A stretch of DNA of 45,129 nucleotides, taken from positions 1 to 45,129 of the forward strand of contig JAUIEP010000020.1 of assembly GCA_030428835.1 (NCBI GenBank), read 5' to 3'. Below the pieces are notes generated by a model. That model saw only the letters and a list, made by a program, of their open reading frames with translations. It was not told where the DNA came from and made no database searches. The translations under genes were made by a program, and so were the position numbers. Source of the stretch: Gammaproteobacteria bacterium. GTDB lineage: Bacteria > Pseudomonadota > Gammaproteobacteria > Pseudomonadales > Halieaceae. Within the stretch, counting starts at the first letter, position 1; each line of letters opens with the position of its first letter. Positions 1-8,165 of this stretch are shown here, piece after piece.

Positions 1-1252
1 TGACGCCGGTGAATCCGGGCACCGAATCGCGGATGGATTCCACTTCGCGAATGATGGAGTCCTCGGAACGGTTCTGGATGATGCGTCCTTCGTGCTCGGT
101 GATGGAGCAGAAGGTGCAGCCGCCGAAGCAGCCCCGCTGGATCGCCACCGAGAAGCGGATCATCTCGTAGGCGGGTATCCGGGCACCGCCGTAACCGGAA
201 TGCGGCAGGCGTGTGTAGGGCAGTTCGAACACGGCGTCCAGCTCCGTGGTACTCAGCGGCATTGGCGGCGGGTTCAGCCACACCTCGCGGTCACCGTGGG
301 CCTGGACCAGCGGCCGCGCGTTGTGGGGGTTGGTTTCCTTGTGCAGGATGCGCGAAGCGTGGGCGTACAGGGCGGGGTCGTCCCGGACCTGTTCGTAGGA
401 CGGAATCCGTATCACCGCCCGGGCGTCGTCGTGCAACCCGCTCAGCAGGCGCACGGGCTCGGCTCCGTCCGCGGCCACCTGTTCCGCACAACCCTGCGCC
501 GGCTGCGCCGCGTAGGGGTTCGCGGGTGCGGTGACCGGGCCGACAACGTCGATGCTCGTGGAGTCGATCAGCCGCCGGTCGGCGGGCAGTTGCCTGATGA
601 CGAACGCGGTGCCGCGCAGGTCGCGAATGTCCTGCACGTTGTCGCCCGCGGCGAGCCGGTGCGCAACCTCGACGATGGCGCGTTCCGCGTTGCCGTACAG
701 CAGGAGGTCGGCGCGGCTGTCGAGCAGGATGGAGCGACGCACCTTGTCGCTCCAGTAATCGTAATGGGCGATACGGCGCAGGCTCGCCTCGATGCTGCCG
801 ATGACAAGCGGCACGCCCCGGTAGGCCTCGCGAACCCGCTGGCTGTAGACGATCACGGCGCGGTCCGGTCGGCGGTCCCCCGCGTTGCCGGGCGTGTAGG
901 CGTCGTCATTGCGTCGTTTGCGGTCCGCGGTGTAGCGATTGATCATCGAGTCCATGTTGCCGGCGGCGACCCCGAAGAAGAGGTTGGGGCGGCCGAGCGC
1001 GCGGAAGGGTTCCGCGCTGCGCCAGTCGGGCTGGGCGATGATGCCGACGCGGAAGCCATGCGCCTCCAACAGCCGGCCGATGACAGCCATCCCGAAGCTC
1101 GGGTGGTCCACGTAGGCGTCGCCGGTGACAAGGATGATGTCGCAGCTGTCCCAGCCCAGGGCGTCCATCTCGGCCCGCGACATCGGCAGTTCCGGGGCGG
1201 GTCCGAAACATTCGGCCCAGTACTTGCGGTAAGAGAACAGTGGGGTGGTCAT
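1..1252 (-). CDS. YgiQ-family radical SAM protein (3' end outside window)
   Basis: This gene reads leftward from an ATG at 1250-1252 and runs off the window edge, so only about the first 417 residues are present; full-length YgiQ proteins are around 700 residues. The protein begins [17 protein letters not shown], as is typical of the family, and carries a radical SAM CxxxCxxC motif (C375, C379, C382 in CFGGCTFC) that would bind the [4Fe-4S] cluster cleaving S-adenosylmethionine. The substrate of this family is not established. It is divergent from the TonB-dependent receptor gene across about 140 bp. The family call is firm from the N-terminus and cluster motif; the function is unknown. Confidence 0.88.
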   Translation of the reverse strand, partial: MTTPLFSYRKYWAECFGPAPELPMSRAEMDALGWDSCDIILVTGDAYVDHPSFGMAVIGRLLEAHGFRVGIIAQPDWRSAEPFRALGRPNLFFGVAAGNMDSMINRYTADRKRRNDDAYTPGNAGDRRPDRAVIVYSQRVREAYRGVPLVIGSIEASLRRIAHYDYWSDKVRRSILLDSRADLLLYGNAERAIVEVAHRLAAGDNVQDIRDLRGTAFVIRQLPADRRLIDSTSIDVVGPVTAPANPYAAQPAQGCAEQVAADGAEPVRLLSGLHDDARAVIRIPSYEQVRDDPALYAHASRILHKETNPHNARPLVQAHGDREVWLNPPPMPLSTTELDAVFELPYTRLPHSGYGGARIPAYEMIRFSVAIQRGCFGGCTFCSITEHEGRIIQNRSEDSIIREVESIRDSVPGFTGV

Positions 1253-1394
1253 GGCTCGGGAAGGCGGGGTGCGGGCGAAGATTGTACCACGCTCCCCCGG
1301 TCGGCCGCCCCTGGACAAAACAGGGCATGAACACTTCAGGCGGGCGCGCAGTGCGGGTATGATGTCACCGGATTAACTCCTGTTAACAATAACC

Positions 1395-3779
1395 ATGGGT
1401 AGTCTTATGAATAAGTTGGTAACCCGCAGTTTCCTGGCGCTGCTCACCGCCGCCACCGGCGCCGCTGTCGCGCCACAGTCCCTCGCCCAGGGCGTCCTGG
1501 AAGAAGTCATCGTAACGGCGCAGAAGCGTGAACAGAGCCTGCAGGACGTGCCTGTGGCCGTGTCCGCGTTCAATGCAGCCATGATCGAGAAGTCCGGCGT
1601 GAAGGACATGTTCGACCTGCAGGTCAACGCGCCCAGCCTCATCGTCGGACAGTCCCAGACCTCCACGACCTCCACGTTCCAGATACGCGGTGTGTTTACC
1701 AGCTCCCAGAACTTCGGCCTTGAATCGTCGGTCGGCCTGTACGTCGACGGCGTCTATCGCGCGCGGCAGGGCTCCATGATCAATAACCTGGTCGATGTTG
1801 GCTCGGTGGAGGTCCTGCGCGGCCCACAGGGCACACTGTTCGGCCGCAACACGCCCGCCGGCGCGCTGCAGATCAACTCGGTGGCCCCGGACTTCGAGGG
1901 GACGGGCTTTATCGAGGGCAGTGCCGGTGAGTACGACCTGCTGAGCACCAGCGCGGCCAAATCCTTCACCATCGTAGAGGACGTCCTCGCGGTGCGCGCC
2001 ACGGGCTTCTGGATGGAGCGCGACGGCTACCTGGACTGGATAGGTCCGGACGGTATTAACGAGGACGAGGCCATCAACGACAGGGACCGCTGGGGCGCGC
2101 GGCTGCAGGCGCTCTTTACGCCGACCGACGACCTCACCATGCGCTTTATCGTGGACCACTCCGAAGTCTCGGAAACCTGCTGCGGCGTGGGCTCCTACAA
2201 GAATAACTTCGCACCGCAGGACGGCAGGACTGGTCCCCCGGTTCTGAATCCCTTCCCCAACGGTCCCTCAGACCAGTTTATCGTCGATGGTGGGGGCACC
2301 GTGCTCGACCAGGACGACTTCTACGACTACAAGGTGACGGCTGCACAGAAGCCGCGGTCCGAGAACGAGGATGAGGGTGTGTCGCTCCAGCTCGATTACG
2401 AGACCGACCACGTGCTTATTACCAGCATTACCGCTTACCGCACCCACGAATCCTATGACGAGGCCGACATCCTCTTTACCAACCTGGACGGCGCTTACCG
2501 CATCAACGATGCCGAGCAGGAGCAGTTTACCCAGGAATTGCGCTTCACCGGTGACGGAGAGGCGCTCAAGTACGTCGTCGGACTCTATTACTACACGCAG
2601 GACCTGGATAACGACCGCGAGACCAATGTGGGCGCGGATACCGCCCAAATCGCCCTCGGCGCCCCCAGCAACCTGTTTGTCGCGGGCACCGGCTCCAGGG
2701 ACGTCAATAAGCAGGAACACGAAAGCTATGCGGTGTTCGGCCAGGCCGACTACAACCTGACCGATGACCTCGTGCTTACCGCCGGCCTGCGTTGGACCTA
2801 CGAGGACAAGAAGATGTCCAATGTGTTCACGCAGGACTTCCCGCTGGTCGGCGGTGCACCCGGAGATAACGCGGGCTTCCTGTCGTTCCCGCCGCTGTCG
2901 CCCACACCCGACCTGCAGGCGGACTTCGATGATGACCAGGTCACCGGTACCATCAAACTGAGCTGGTTCATGAATAACGACATCATGCTGTACGGCTCCT
3001 ACGGCACGGGTTACAAGTCCGGCGGCATCAACACCGACCGCATCAATCCCGCGTTTGACCCACTGTTCGAGGCCGAGGATGCCGAGGCTTTCGAGCTAGG
3101 CATGAAGGCGGAATTCCCCGACCAGGGACTGCGGTTGAATGTCGCGCTGCATAAAACCGACACCGATGAACTGCAGACCGTGTCGTTCCAGGGCGGCGGC
3201 TTCACGCTGACCAACGCGGGTACCGCGGAAACCTACGGCGGCGAGGTCGACCTGAACTGGGCCGCGACCGAACACACCACGATAACGCTCGCCTACGCCT
3301 ACAATCACGGGGAGTATGCGGACTTCGAGGGCGGCCCCTGTTGGGTAGGGGAGTTGTGGCATAGCGGGCAGCCGGACCCCGGCGATGATGACCCAGCCGA
3401 CCTCAACAACCCCTGCGACCGCAGCGGCGGCGACCTGTCGGGTAACCCTGAGAACGTGGTGGTGTTCACCGGCAACCAGGAATTCCGCGTGAGCGACGCG
3501 CTGGGCGGCTTCGCCTACCTGGAGTACATCTGGACCGACGAGCGCATGACGGATGTCAACAACGACCCGACCAAGTACGACGGTTCCTACGCACTGGTCA
3601 ACGCGCGTGTCGGGCTGTTATACGAGCCCTGGGACGCGTCAATGACGTTCTGGGGGCGCAACCTTACCGACGAGGAGTACACCAACACGATCGCTGACGC
3701 GCCGGCCCAGACCGGCCGTTTCATCGGCTATTACAACGAACCGATGACCTGGGGTGTGACCTTCCGCAAGGACTTCTAG
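1395..3779 (+). CDS. TonB-dependent outer-membrane receptor
   Basis: A 794-residue outer-membrane receptor. It has a signal peptide ending near residue 31 (LAQ), then a TonB-box/plug start of the form EEVIVTAQKREQSLQDVPV, a plug domain to about residue 150 (including VEVLRGPQGTLFGRNTPAG) and a long beta-barrel ending in aromatic FRKDF, the usual C-terminal barrel signature. It would take up a scarce ligand across the outer membrane using TonB/ExbBD energy. The substrate cannot be told from sequence, and no transporter or catabolic partner lies beside it. Two cysteine-bearing regions (ETCC near residue 260; a loop with two Cys near 650-675) are probably extracellular. An in-frame ATG at 1407 is an alternative start; neither start has a clear ribosome site. 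Confidence 0.93.
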   Translation: MGSLMNKLVTRSFLALLTAATGAAVAPQSLAQGVLEEVIVTAQKREQSLQDVPVAVSAFNAAMIEKSGVKDMFDLQVNAPSLIVGQSQTSTTSTFQIRGVFTSSQNFGLESSVGLYVDGVYRARQGSMINNLVDVGSVEVLRGPQGTLFGRNTPAGALQINSVAPDFEGTGFIEGSAGEYDLLSTSAAKSFTIVEDVLAVRATGFWMERDGYLDWIGPDGINEDEAINDRDRWGARLQALFTPTDDLTMRFIVDHSEVSETCCGVGSYKNNFAPQDGRTGPPVLNPFPNGPSDQFIVDGGGTVLDQDDFYDYKVTAAQKPRSENEDEGVSLQLDYETDHVLITSITAYRTHESYDEADILFTNLDGAYRINDAEQEQFTQELRFTGDGEALKYVVGLYYYTQDLDNDRETNVGADTAQIALGAPSNLFVAGTGSRDVNKQEHESYAVFGQADYNLTDDLVLTAGLRWTYEDKKMSNVFTQDFPLVGGAPGDNAGFLSFPPLSPTPDLQADFDDDQVTGTIKLSWFMNNDIMLYGSYGTGYKSGGINTDRINPAFDPLFEAEDAEAFELGMKAEFPDQGLRLNVALHKTDTDELQTVSFQGGGFTLTNAGTAETYGGEVDLNWAATEHTTITLAYAYNHGEYADFEGGPCWVGELWHSGQPDPGDDDPADLNNPCDRSGGDLSGNPENVVVFTGNQEFRVSDALGGFAYLEYIWTDERMTDVNNDPTKYDGSYALVNARVGLLYEPWDASMTFWGRNLTDEEYTNTIADAPAQTGRFIGYYNEPMTWGVTFRKDF

Positions 3780-4678
3780 GCGTTGTGAGCGTCGGGCGGC
3801 GTTCCGTCGGGCGCCGCCTTTTTATCGTCAGGCTGGTGACCCGGCCGCGGCAACGCGGAGCCGCAGTGCCTGCAGTAGTGTGAGGTGGGATCCGGTTCCA
3901 CGGAGGCGCACGTAGTGCAGTTGCGCGCACTCAGTGTCAGCCGCCGCTCGCGTTCGTACTGCGCCGCGGACAGCTCGGCCGTGATAATGCCGGTGGGGAC
4001 TGCGATCACGGCGTAACCGATCAACATGCCGATCGAGGAAATAAAACGGCCTATCGCCGTGCTCGGCACCATGTCGCCGTAGCCAACCGTCGTGATCGTG
4101 ACCACCGCCCAGTAGATCGAGTGGGGAATGCTGTTGAACCCGTACCTGGGCCCCTCGACCACGTACATCAGGCAGCCGAAGATGGTGGTGAGGATGATCA
4201 TCAGCGAGAAGAACACGAAGATCTTGCGTACCGAGCGCCGCAGTGCGCCGGCCAGGTCGTTCGCCTCCTTGAGGAGTCCCAGCAGGCGCAGCACGCGGAA
4301 GATGCGCAGTATGCGCAGCAGGCGGATGATCAGCAGCGGCGCTGCCTGCGGCAGCAGCAGAGAAATATAGGTGGGCAGCAGGGCCAGCAGGTCGACCACC
4401 CCGTAGGCGCTGAGCATGTACGCCCGGCGATTCGGCGCACACCAGATGCGCACGGCGTACTCGAGCGTGAAGGCGATGGTGAAGCCCCACTCCAGTTGCA
4501 GGAACAGCGCGCCGTACTCGATGTGCAGCGGTGCGACGGAATCCAGCAGCACGATGGCGACGCTGGTGCCGATAGCGACAATGAGGCAGATGTCGAACCA
4601 TTTGCCGGCGGGGGTTTCCGTGCCGAAGATCACTTCGTAGAAGTGCTTTTGCAGAGGCGTTTGCTGTCTTGCAGACAT
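3776..4678 (-). CDS. Voltage-gated-type potassium channel with C-terminal zinc ribbon
   Basis: A 300-residue six-transmembrane ion channel. It has a voltage-sensor-like S1-S4 unit whose S4 (residues about 118-135) is a run of regularly spaced arginines (RLLRILRIFRVLRLL), then S5, a pore with the K+ selectivity filter TTVGYGD at 196-202, and S6. The cytoplasmic tail carries two CxxC pairs (C254/C257 and C269/C272) that look like a small zinc ribbon. The ATG at 4676-4678 is preferred because upstream in-frame residues do not resemble the family. Its stop codon overlaps the last four bases of the convergent receptor gene. It likely conducts K+ across the inner membrane; gating stimulus and the role of the ribbon are unknown. 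Confidence 0.9.
   Translation of the reverse strand: MSARQQTPLQKHFYEVIFGTETPAGKWFDICLIVAIGTSVAIVLLDSVAPLHIEYGALFLQLEWGFTIAFTLEYAVRIWCAPNRRAYMLSAYGVVDLLALLPTYISLLLPQAAPLLIIRLLRILRIFRVLRLLGLLKEANDLAGALRRSVRKIFVFFSLMIILTTIFGCLMYVVEGPRYGFNSIPHSIYWAVVTITTVGYGDMVPSTAIGRFISSIGMLIGYAVIAVPTGIITAELSAAQYERERRLTLSARNCTTCASVEPDPTSHYCRHCGSALPRPGHQPDDKKAAPDGTPPDAHNA
3795..3824 (+). terminator. Rho-independent terminator for the TonB receptor gene
   Basis: A GGCGGCG/CGCCGCC stem (3795-3801 with 3812-3818, 10-nt loop) is followed by TTTTT. It starts 16 bases after the receptor stop codon and lies inside the 3' coding end of the opposite-strand potassium channel gene. Confidence 0.72.
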
Positions 4679-4778
4679 GAAGACCCGTCTGTGAGGATGG
4701 CTGCGGTGTCGAACCGGCACTATAGTAAACCCCCCCTTGAAAGTACATCCGGCCACCCCCAAAGGGAGGAGAGAGCCC

Positions 4779-5570
4779 ATGGAACTGCCGATCTACCAGG
4801 TGGACGCGTTCGCCAGCGAGCTCTTTTGCGGCAATCCGGCTGCCGTGATGCCGCTGGATCAATGGCTGGCCGACGAACTGCTGCAGAACATAGCGCTCGA
4901 GAACAACCTGTCGGAAACCGCGTATCTCGTGGCCAACGAGGGCGGTTTCGACCTGCGCTGGTTTACGCCGGGGCAGGAGGTGGAGCTGTGTGGTCACGCG
5001 ACGCTCGCCGCCGCCCACGTGTTGTTCGAGCACCTGTCGTACGCGGGTGATGCCATCCGCTTCGACACGCGCAGCGGCGAACTCCATGTGACTCGGTCGG
5101 CGGCTGGACTGACCCTGGATTTCCCGGTGGCGCAGCCGGTGCCGGTCGATGTGGACTACGCTATCTGCCGTGCACTCGGCGCGACGGCGAGCGAGGCCCT
5201 GAGCGTGGCTGGCAACCCCGGCAAGTTGCTCTATGTGTACGAATTCGAGGAGGACGTGGCGCGATTGTCGCCCGATTTCGCCGCGCTGCTGGCCGCGTCC
5301 GCGCAGTGCGTGATCGCCACCGCCCCGGGCGACAACTGCGACGTCGTGTCCCGATTCTTTGCCCCGCAGGTCGGCATCGACGAGGATCCGGTCACCGGTT
5401 CCGCGCATTGCGCGCTCGTGCCGTACTGGGCCGGGCGCCTCGGCCTCACGCACCTCGCCTGCCGGCAGATATCGGCTCGCGGCGGCAAGCTGGACTGCCG
5501 CATCGACGAGGGTCGTGTGTACATGACGGGGACCGGCGTGACCTTCCTCACCGGCACGGTAACGCTCTGA
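4779..5570 (+). CDS. PhzF-family isomerase/epimerase-like protein
   Basis: A 263-residue PhzF-fold protein. The ATG at 4779 is chosen because an AGGAG ribosome site lies just upstream (about 4766-4771) and the residues MELPIYQVDAF match the family start. Conserved landmarks are GNPAAV (18-23), the expected general acid/base glutamate in NNLSETAYL (E46), the LRWFTPGQEVELCGHAT block and DPVTGSAHCAL near the C-terminal half. PhzF itself isomerises a phenazine precursor, but most members have unknown substrates and there are no phenazine genes here. Its stop codon lies one base from the convergent bioA stop. Family certain, reaction unknown. Confidence 0.9.
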   Translation: MELPIYQVDAFASELFCGNPAAVMPLDQWLADELLQNIALENNLSETAYLVANEGGFDLRWFTPGQEVELCGHATLAAAHVLFEHLSYAGDAIRFDTRSGELHVTRSAAGLTLDFPVAQPVPVDVDYAICRALGATASEALSVAGNPGKLLYVYEFEEDVARLSPDFAALLAASAQCVIATAPGDNCDVVSRFFAPQVGIDEDPVTGSAHCALVPYWAGRLGLTHLACRQISARGGKLDCRIDEGRVYMTGTGVTFLTGTVTL

Positions 5571-5571
5571 C

Positions 5572-6870
5572 TCAGTTGCCGCCGAGCGTCGCGACGACGT
5601 CAACCATGGCCGCCGTCAGGGTCGCGAGGTCCGCGCTGCCCGTGATATACGGCGGCATGGCGTAGACCAGCCTGCCGAAGGGCCGGACCCAGACACCGCG
5701 CTCGACGAACAGCGGCTGCACGGTGCGCATGTCCACGGGTTCGGCGAGTTCTATGACGCCGATTGCGCCAAGCGTGCGCACGTTCGTCACATGGGGCAGG
5801 CCGGCGGCGGGCGCGAGGCCGCTGGCGAGATCGGCCTCGATGCGCCGGACGTTGTCCTGCCATGGTTGCTCGAGCAGCAGCCTCACACTGGCGAGCGCGA
5901 CGCTGCAGGCCAGTGGATTGGCCATGAACGTGGGGCCGTGCATGAACGCTCCCGCTTCACCGCTGCTGATGCCGTGGCTGACGCGCCCGTTGCACAGCGT
6001 GGCGGCGAGCGTCATGTAACCGCCGGTCAGGGCCTTGCCCAGGCACAGGATATCGGGCACCGCGTCGGCGTGATCGAGCGCAAACAGCTCACCCGTGCGC
6101 CCGAAACCGGTCGCGATTTCGTCGTAGATCAGCAGCGTGTCGTACTCGTCGCAAAGCGCCCGCAGCCTTACCAGGTAGTCCGCGCTGTAGAAACGCATCC
6201 CGCCCGCACCCTGCACAACGGGCTCTACGATGACCGCGGCCACCTCGTCGGCATGTTCCGCGAGCAGGGCGCGCATGTCCGCCATGTCCTCGTCGCCGCA
6301 CTGCGTGCCGGGCGGGCAGGTGGGGGCAGCTGCAAAGAGCTGCGCCGGCAGTGCGTCGCCGAACAGGTGGTGCATTCCCGTCACAGGGTCGCACACCGAC
6401 ATGGCGCCGAACGTATCGCCGTGGTAGCCATTGCGCAGGGCGACCAGTTTTTGCTTGCCGGGCTTGCCGCGGCTGTGCCAGTACTGCAGCGCCATCTTCA
6501 GCGCAACCTCCACCGCGACCGAGCCTGAGTCGCTGAAGAAGACGCGGTTGAGGCTGTCCGGTGTCAAGGCGGCCAGCAGTTCGGCGAGTTCCACCGCCGG
6601 GGCGTGCGTGAGGCCGCCGAACATGACGTGCGCCATGTCGTCGAGCTGCGCGCGTACCGCCGCGTTGAGGGTGGGGTGGTTGTAGCCGTGTATCGCGCAC
6701 CACCAGGAGGCCATACCGTCTATTAGTTCACGGCCGTCCGCCAGTGTCAGGCGTACCCCGCTGGCGCGGGTGACGGGAAAGACCTCGGGAGCGTCCAGCG
6801 CGGAGGCGTAGGGATGCCACAGCAGTGCGCGATCGCGTGCCTGCAGTGCGGCGAAGGCGTCCTCGCTCAC
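5572..6870 (-). CDS. bioA: Adenosylmethionine-8-amino-7-oxononanoate aminotransferase
   Basis: A 432-residue class III PLP aminotransferase that makes 7,8-diaminopelargonic acid in biotin synthesis, using S-adenosylmethionine as amino donor. The N-terminus [10 protein letters not shown] and [11 protein letters not shown] block are typical of BioA rather than generic omega-transaminases. PLP contacts are visible: [28 protein letters not shown] (D250) and the Schiff-base lysine K279 in [11 protein letters not shown]. Translation starts at a GTG that overlaps the stop codon of the upstream tesA-like gene (GTGA), so the two are translationally coupled. No other bio genes are in the window. Confidence 0.93.
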   Translation of the reverse strand: MSEDAFAALQARDRALLWHPYASALDAPEVFPVTRASGVRLTLADGRELIDGMASWWCAIHGYNHPTLNAAVRAQLDDMAHVMFGGLTHAPAVELAELLAALTPDSLNRVFFSDSGSVAVEVALKMALQYWHSRGKPGKQKLVALRNGYHGDTFGAMSVCDPVTGMHHLFGDALPAQLFAAAPTCPPGTQCGDEDMADMRALLAEHADEVAAVIVEPVVQGAGGMRFYSADYLVRLRALCDEYDTLLIYDEIATGFGRTGELFALDHADAVPDILCLGKALTGGYMTLAATLCNGRVSHGISSGEAGAFMHGPTFMANPLACSVALASVRLLLEQPWQDNVRRIEADLASGLAPAAGLPHVTNVRTLGAIGVIELAEPVDMRTVQPLFVERGVWVRPFGRLVYAMPPYITGSADLATLTAAMVDVVATLGGN

Positions 6871-7475
6871 GGTGTCGCGAGAACCTCGCGCACCGTGGGC
6901 AGCATGTTGGCCAGCAACAGGTGCTGGGCGTCAGTGGTGGGGTGGATGCCGTCCTCCTGCATGAGCGCGGGGTCTGTCGCGACACCGTCCAGGATGAACG
7001 GCGACAGCGCGACGCCGGTCTCCCGTGCAACGTCCCGGTAGGCCTGCCTGAATCCCGCCGTGTAGCGGCTGCCGTAGTTGGGTGGAATCTCCATCGGCAC
7101 CAGGATCGCGCGGGCCCCCGCCGCCTGCGACTGCATTACAAGTTCGTTAAGATTGCTGCGGAATTTCCTGAGCGGGTAGCCGCGCAGGCCGTCGTTGCCG
7201 CCCAGCTCTATAATGACGAGCTGCGGTTGGTGCTGCTCTAACAGGGCCGGCAGCCGCCTGAGCCCACCGGCCGTGGTCTCGCCGCTGATGCTCGCGTTCA
7301 CCACCTCGTAGTCCGCGCCGAGCTCTTCTTCGAGTGCCGCCACCCAGCCCTGTTGCAGAGACATACCGTAGGCCGCGCTGATACTATCTCCCAGCACCAG
7401 GATGGTGTCCGCCCAGGCGCGGGTGGACAGCGACAGCGCCAGCAGCCATCCGACCGCGAGTGCGGCGCGTACCAA
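6867..7475 (-). CDS. tesA: TesA-like GDSL esterase/lysophospholipase, periplasmic
   Basis: An SGNH/GDSL hydrolase of about 202 residues, of the TesA/arylesterase type that cleaves acyl esters and thioesters in the periplasm. It has a signal peptide ending AWA before DTILVLGDS; the catalytic serine is in GDS (block I), GGND is block III and DGIHPT carries the Asp-His pair. The start is uncertain. The TTG at 7475 gives a neat 22-residue signal peptide but no ribosome site. A TTG at 7508, nine bases after GGAGG, would give a longer n-region and overlap the divergent ybbA-like gene. Divergence from an ABC ATPase/permease pair is the classic tesA-ybbA-ybbP arrangement. It is coupled to bioA by a 4-base overlap. 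Confidence 0.86.
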   Translation of the reverse strand: MVRAALAVGWLLALSLSTRAWADTILVLGDSISAAYGMSLQQGWVAALEEELGADYEVVNASISGETTAGGLRRLPALLEQHQPQLVIIELGGNDGLRGYPLRKFRSNLNELVMQSQAAGARAILVPMEIPPNYGSRYTAGFRQAYRDVARETGVALSPFILDGVATDPALMQEDGIHPTTDAQHLLLANMLPTVREVLATP

Positions 7476-7500
7476 CGGGGAGTGGCAGGAAGAGCGCGGT

Positions 7501-8163
7501 ATGATCAAGGTAGAGAACCTCCAGAAGCGGGTGCCCATGGCGGGCGGCGAGCTGGAAATACTGAAAGGGATCACCCTCGAAATCAAGTCGGGACAGTCCG
7601 CCGCGATCGTGGGCGCATCCGGCTCGGGCAAGTCCACGTTGCTGGGCCTGTTGGCCGGCCTCGACGAGGCGAGTGGAGGTCGCGTGGAGATCAACGGGCG
7701 TGATCTCGGTGCGCTCGACGAGGACGGGCGAGCGCTGTTTCGCGCCGAGCATATCGGCTTCGTTTTCCAGTCGTTCCAGTTGCTGCCGGCGCTGACCGCG
7801 CTCGAGAACGTGATGCTGCCGCTGGAGCTGCGCGGCGACGGTAATGCCGAGGAACTCGCCCGGCACTACCTCGGGCGCGTCGGGCTGGCGGAGCGCGTCG
7901 CGCACTATCCGCGCCAGATGTCCGGTGGCGAGCAGCAGCGCGTCGCCATCGCCCGCGCGTTCGCGACACGCCCCTCGATACTGTTCGCGGACGAGCCCAC
8001 CGGCAACCTCGACTCGGGCACCGGCGGCCACATCGTCGACCTGCTGTTCGAACTGAACCGCGAAGAGCGCTCCACCCTGGTGCTCGTCACCCACGACGAG
8101 CAACTCGCCGCGCGTTGCGAACGCCGCCTGCAACTCGACGCCGGCGCGCTGGTGGAAAGCTAG
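7501..8163 (+). CDS. ybbA: YbbA-type ABC transporter ATPase
   Basis: A 220-residue LolD/MacB-class ATPase. Walker A is GASGSGKST at 38-46, the Q-loop is VFQSFQLLP, the signature is MSGGEQQR near 140 and Walker B is LFADEPTGNLDS, followed by the H-loop VTHD. The ribosome site AGGAAGAG sits about 8 bases before the ATG. It pairs with the large permease starting two bases after its stop codon, forming a YbbA-YbbP exporter of the MacB superfamily; the physiological substrate of this complex is not settled. The divergent neighbour is a TesA-like esterase, the same arrangement as in E. coli. Confidence 0.92.
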   Translation: MIKVENLQKRVPMAGGELEILKGITLEIKSGQSAAIVGASGSGKSTLLGLLAGLDEASGGRVEINGRDLGALDEDGRALFRAEHIGFVFQSFQLLPALTALENVMLPLELRGDGNAEELARHYLGRVGLAERVAHYPRQMSGGEQQRVAIARAFATRPSILFADEPTGNLDSGTGGHIVDLLFELNREERSTLVLVTHDEQLAARCERRLQLDAGALVES

Positions 8164-8165
8164 GT

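Noticed and set aside
92-1330. Long rightward open frame opposite the YgiQ gene
   Set aside because: It is the antisense shadow of a clear radical SAM gene in GC-rich DNA; its residues show no family features.
4719-4726. ACTATAGT as a shared bidirectional -10 for the channel and PhzF genes
   Set aside because: No acceptable -35 element at 16-18 bases on either strand.
3828-5603. 591-codon leftward open frame across the channel and PhzF genes
   Set aside because: It covers two well-supported genes in a wrong frame and has arginine- and histidine-rich composition typical of GC-rich shadow frames.
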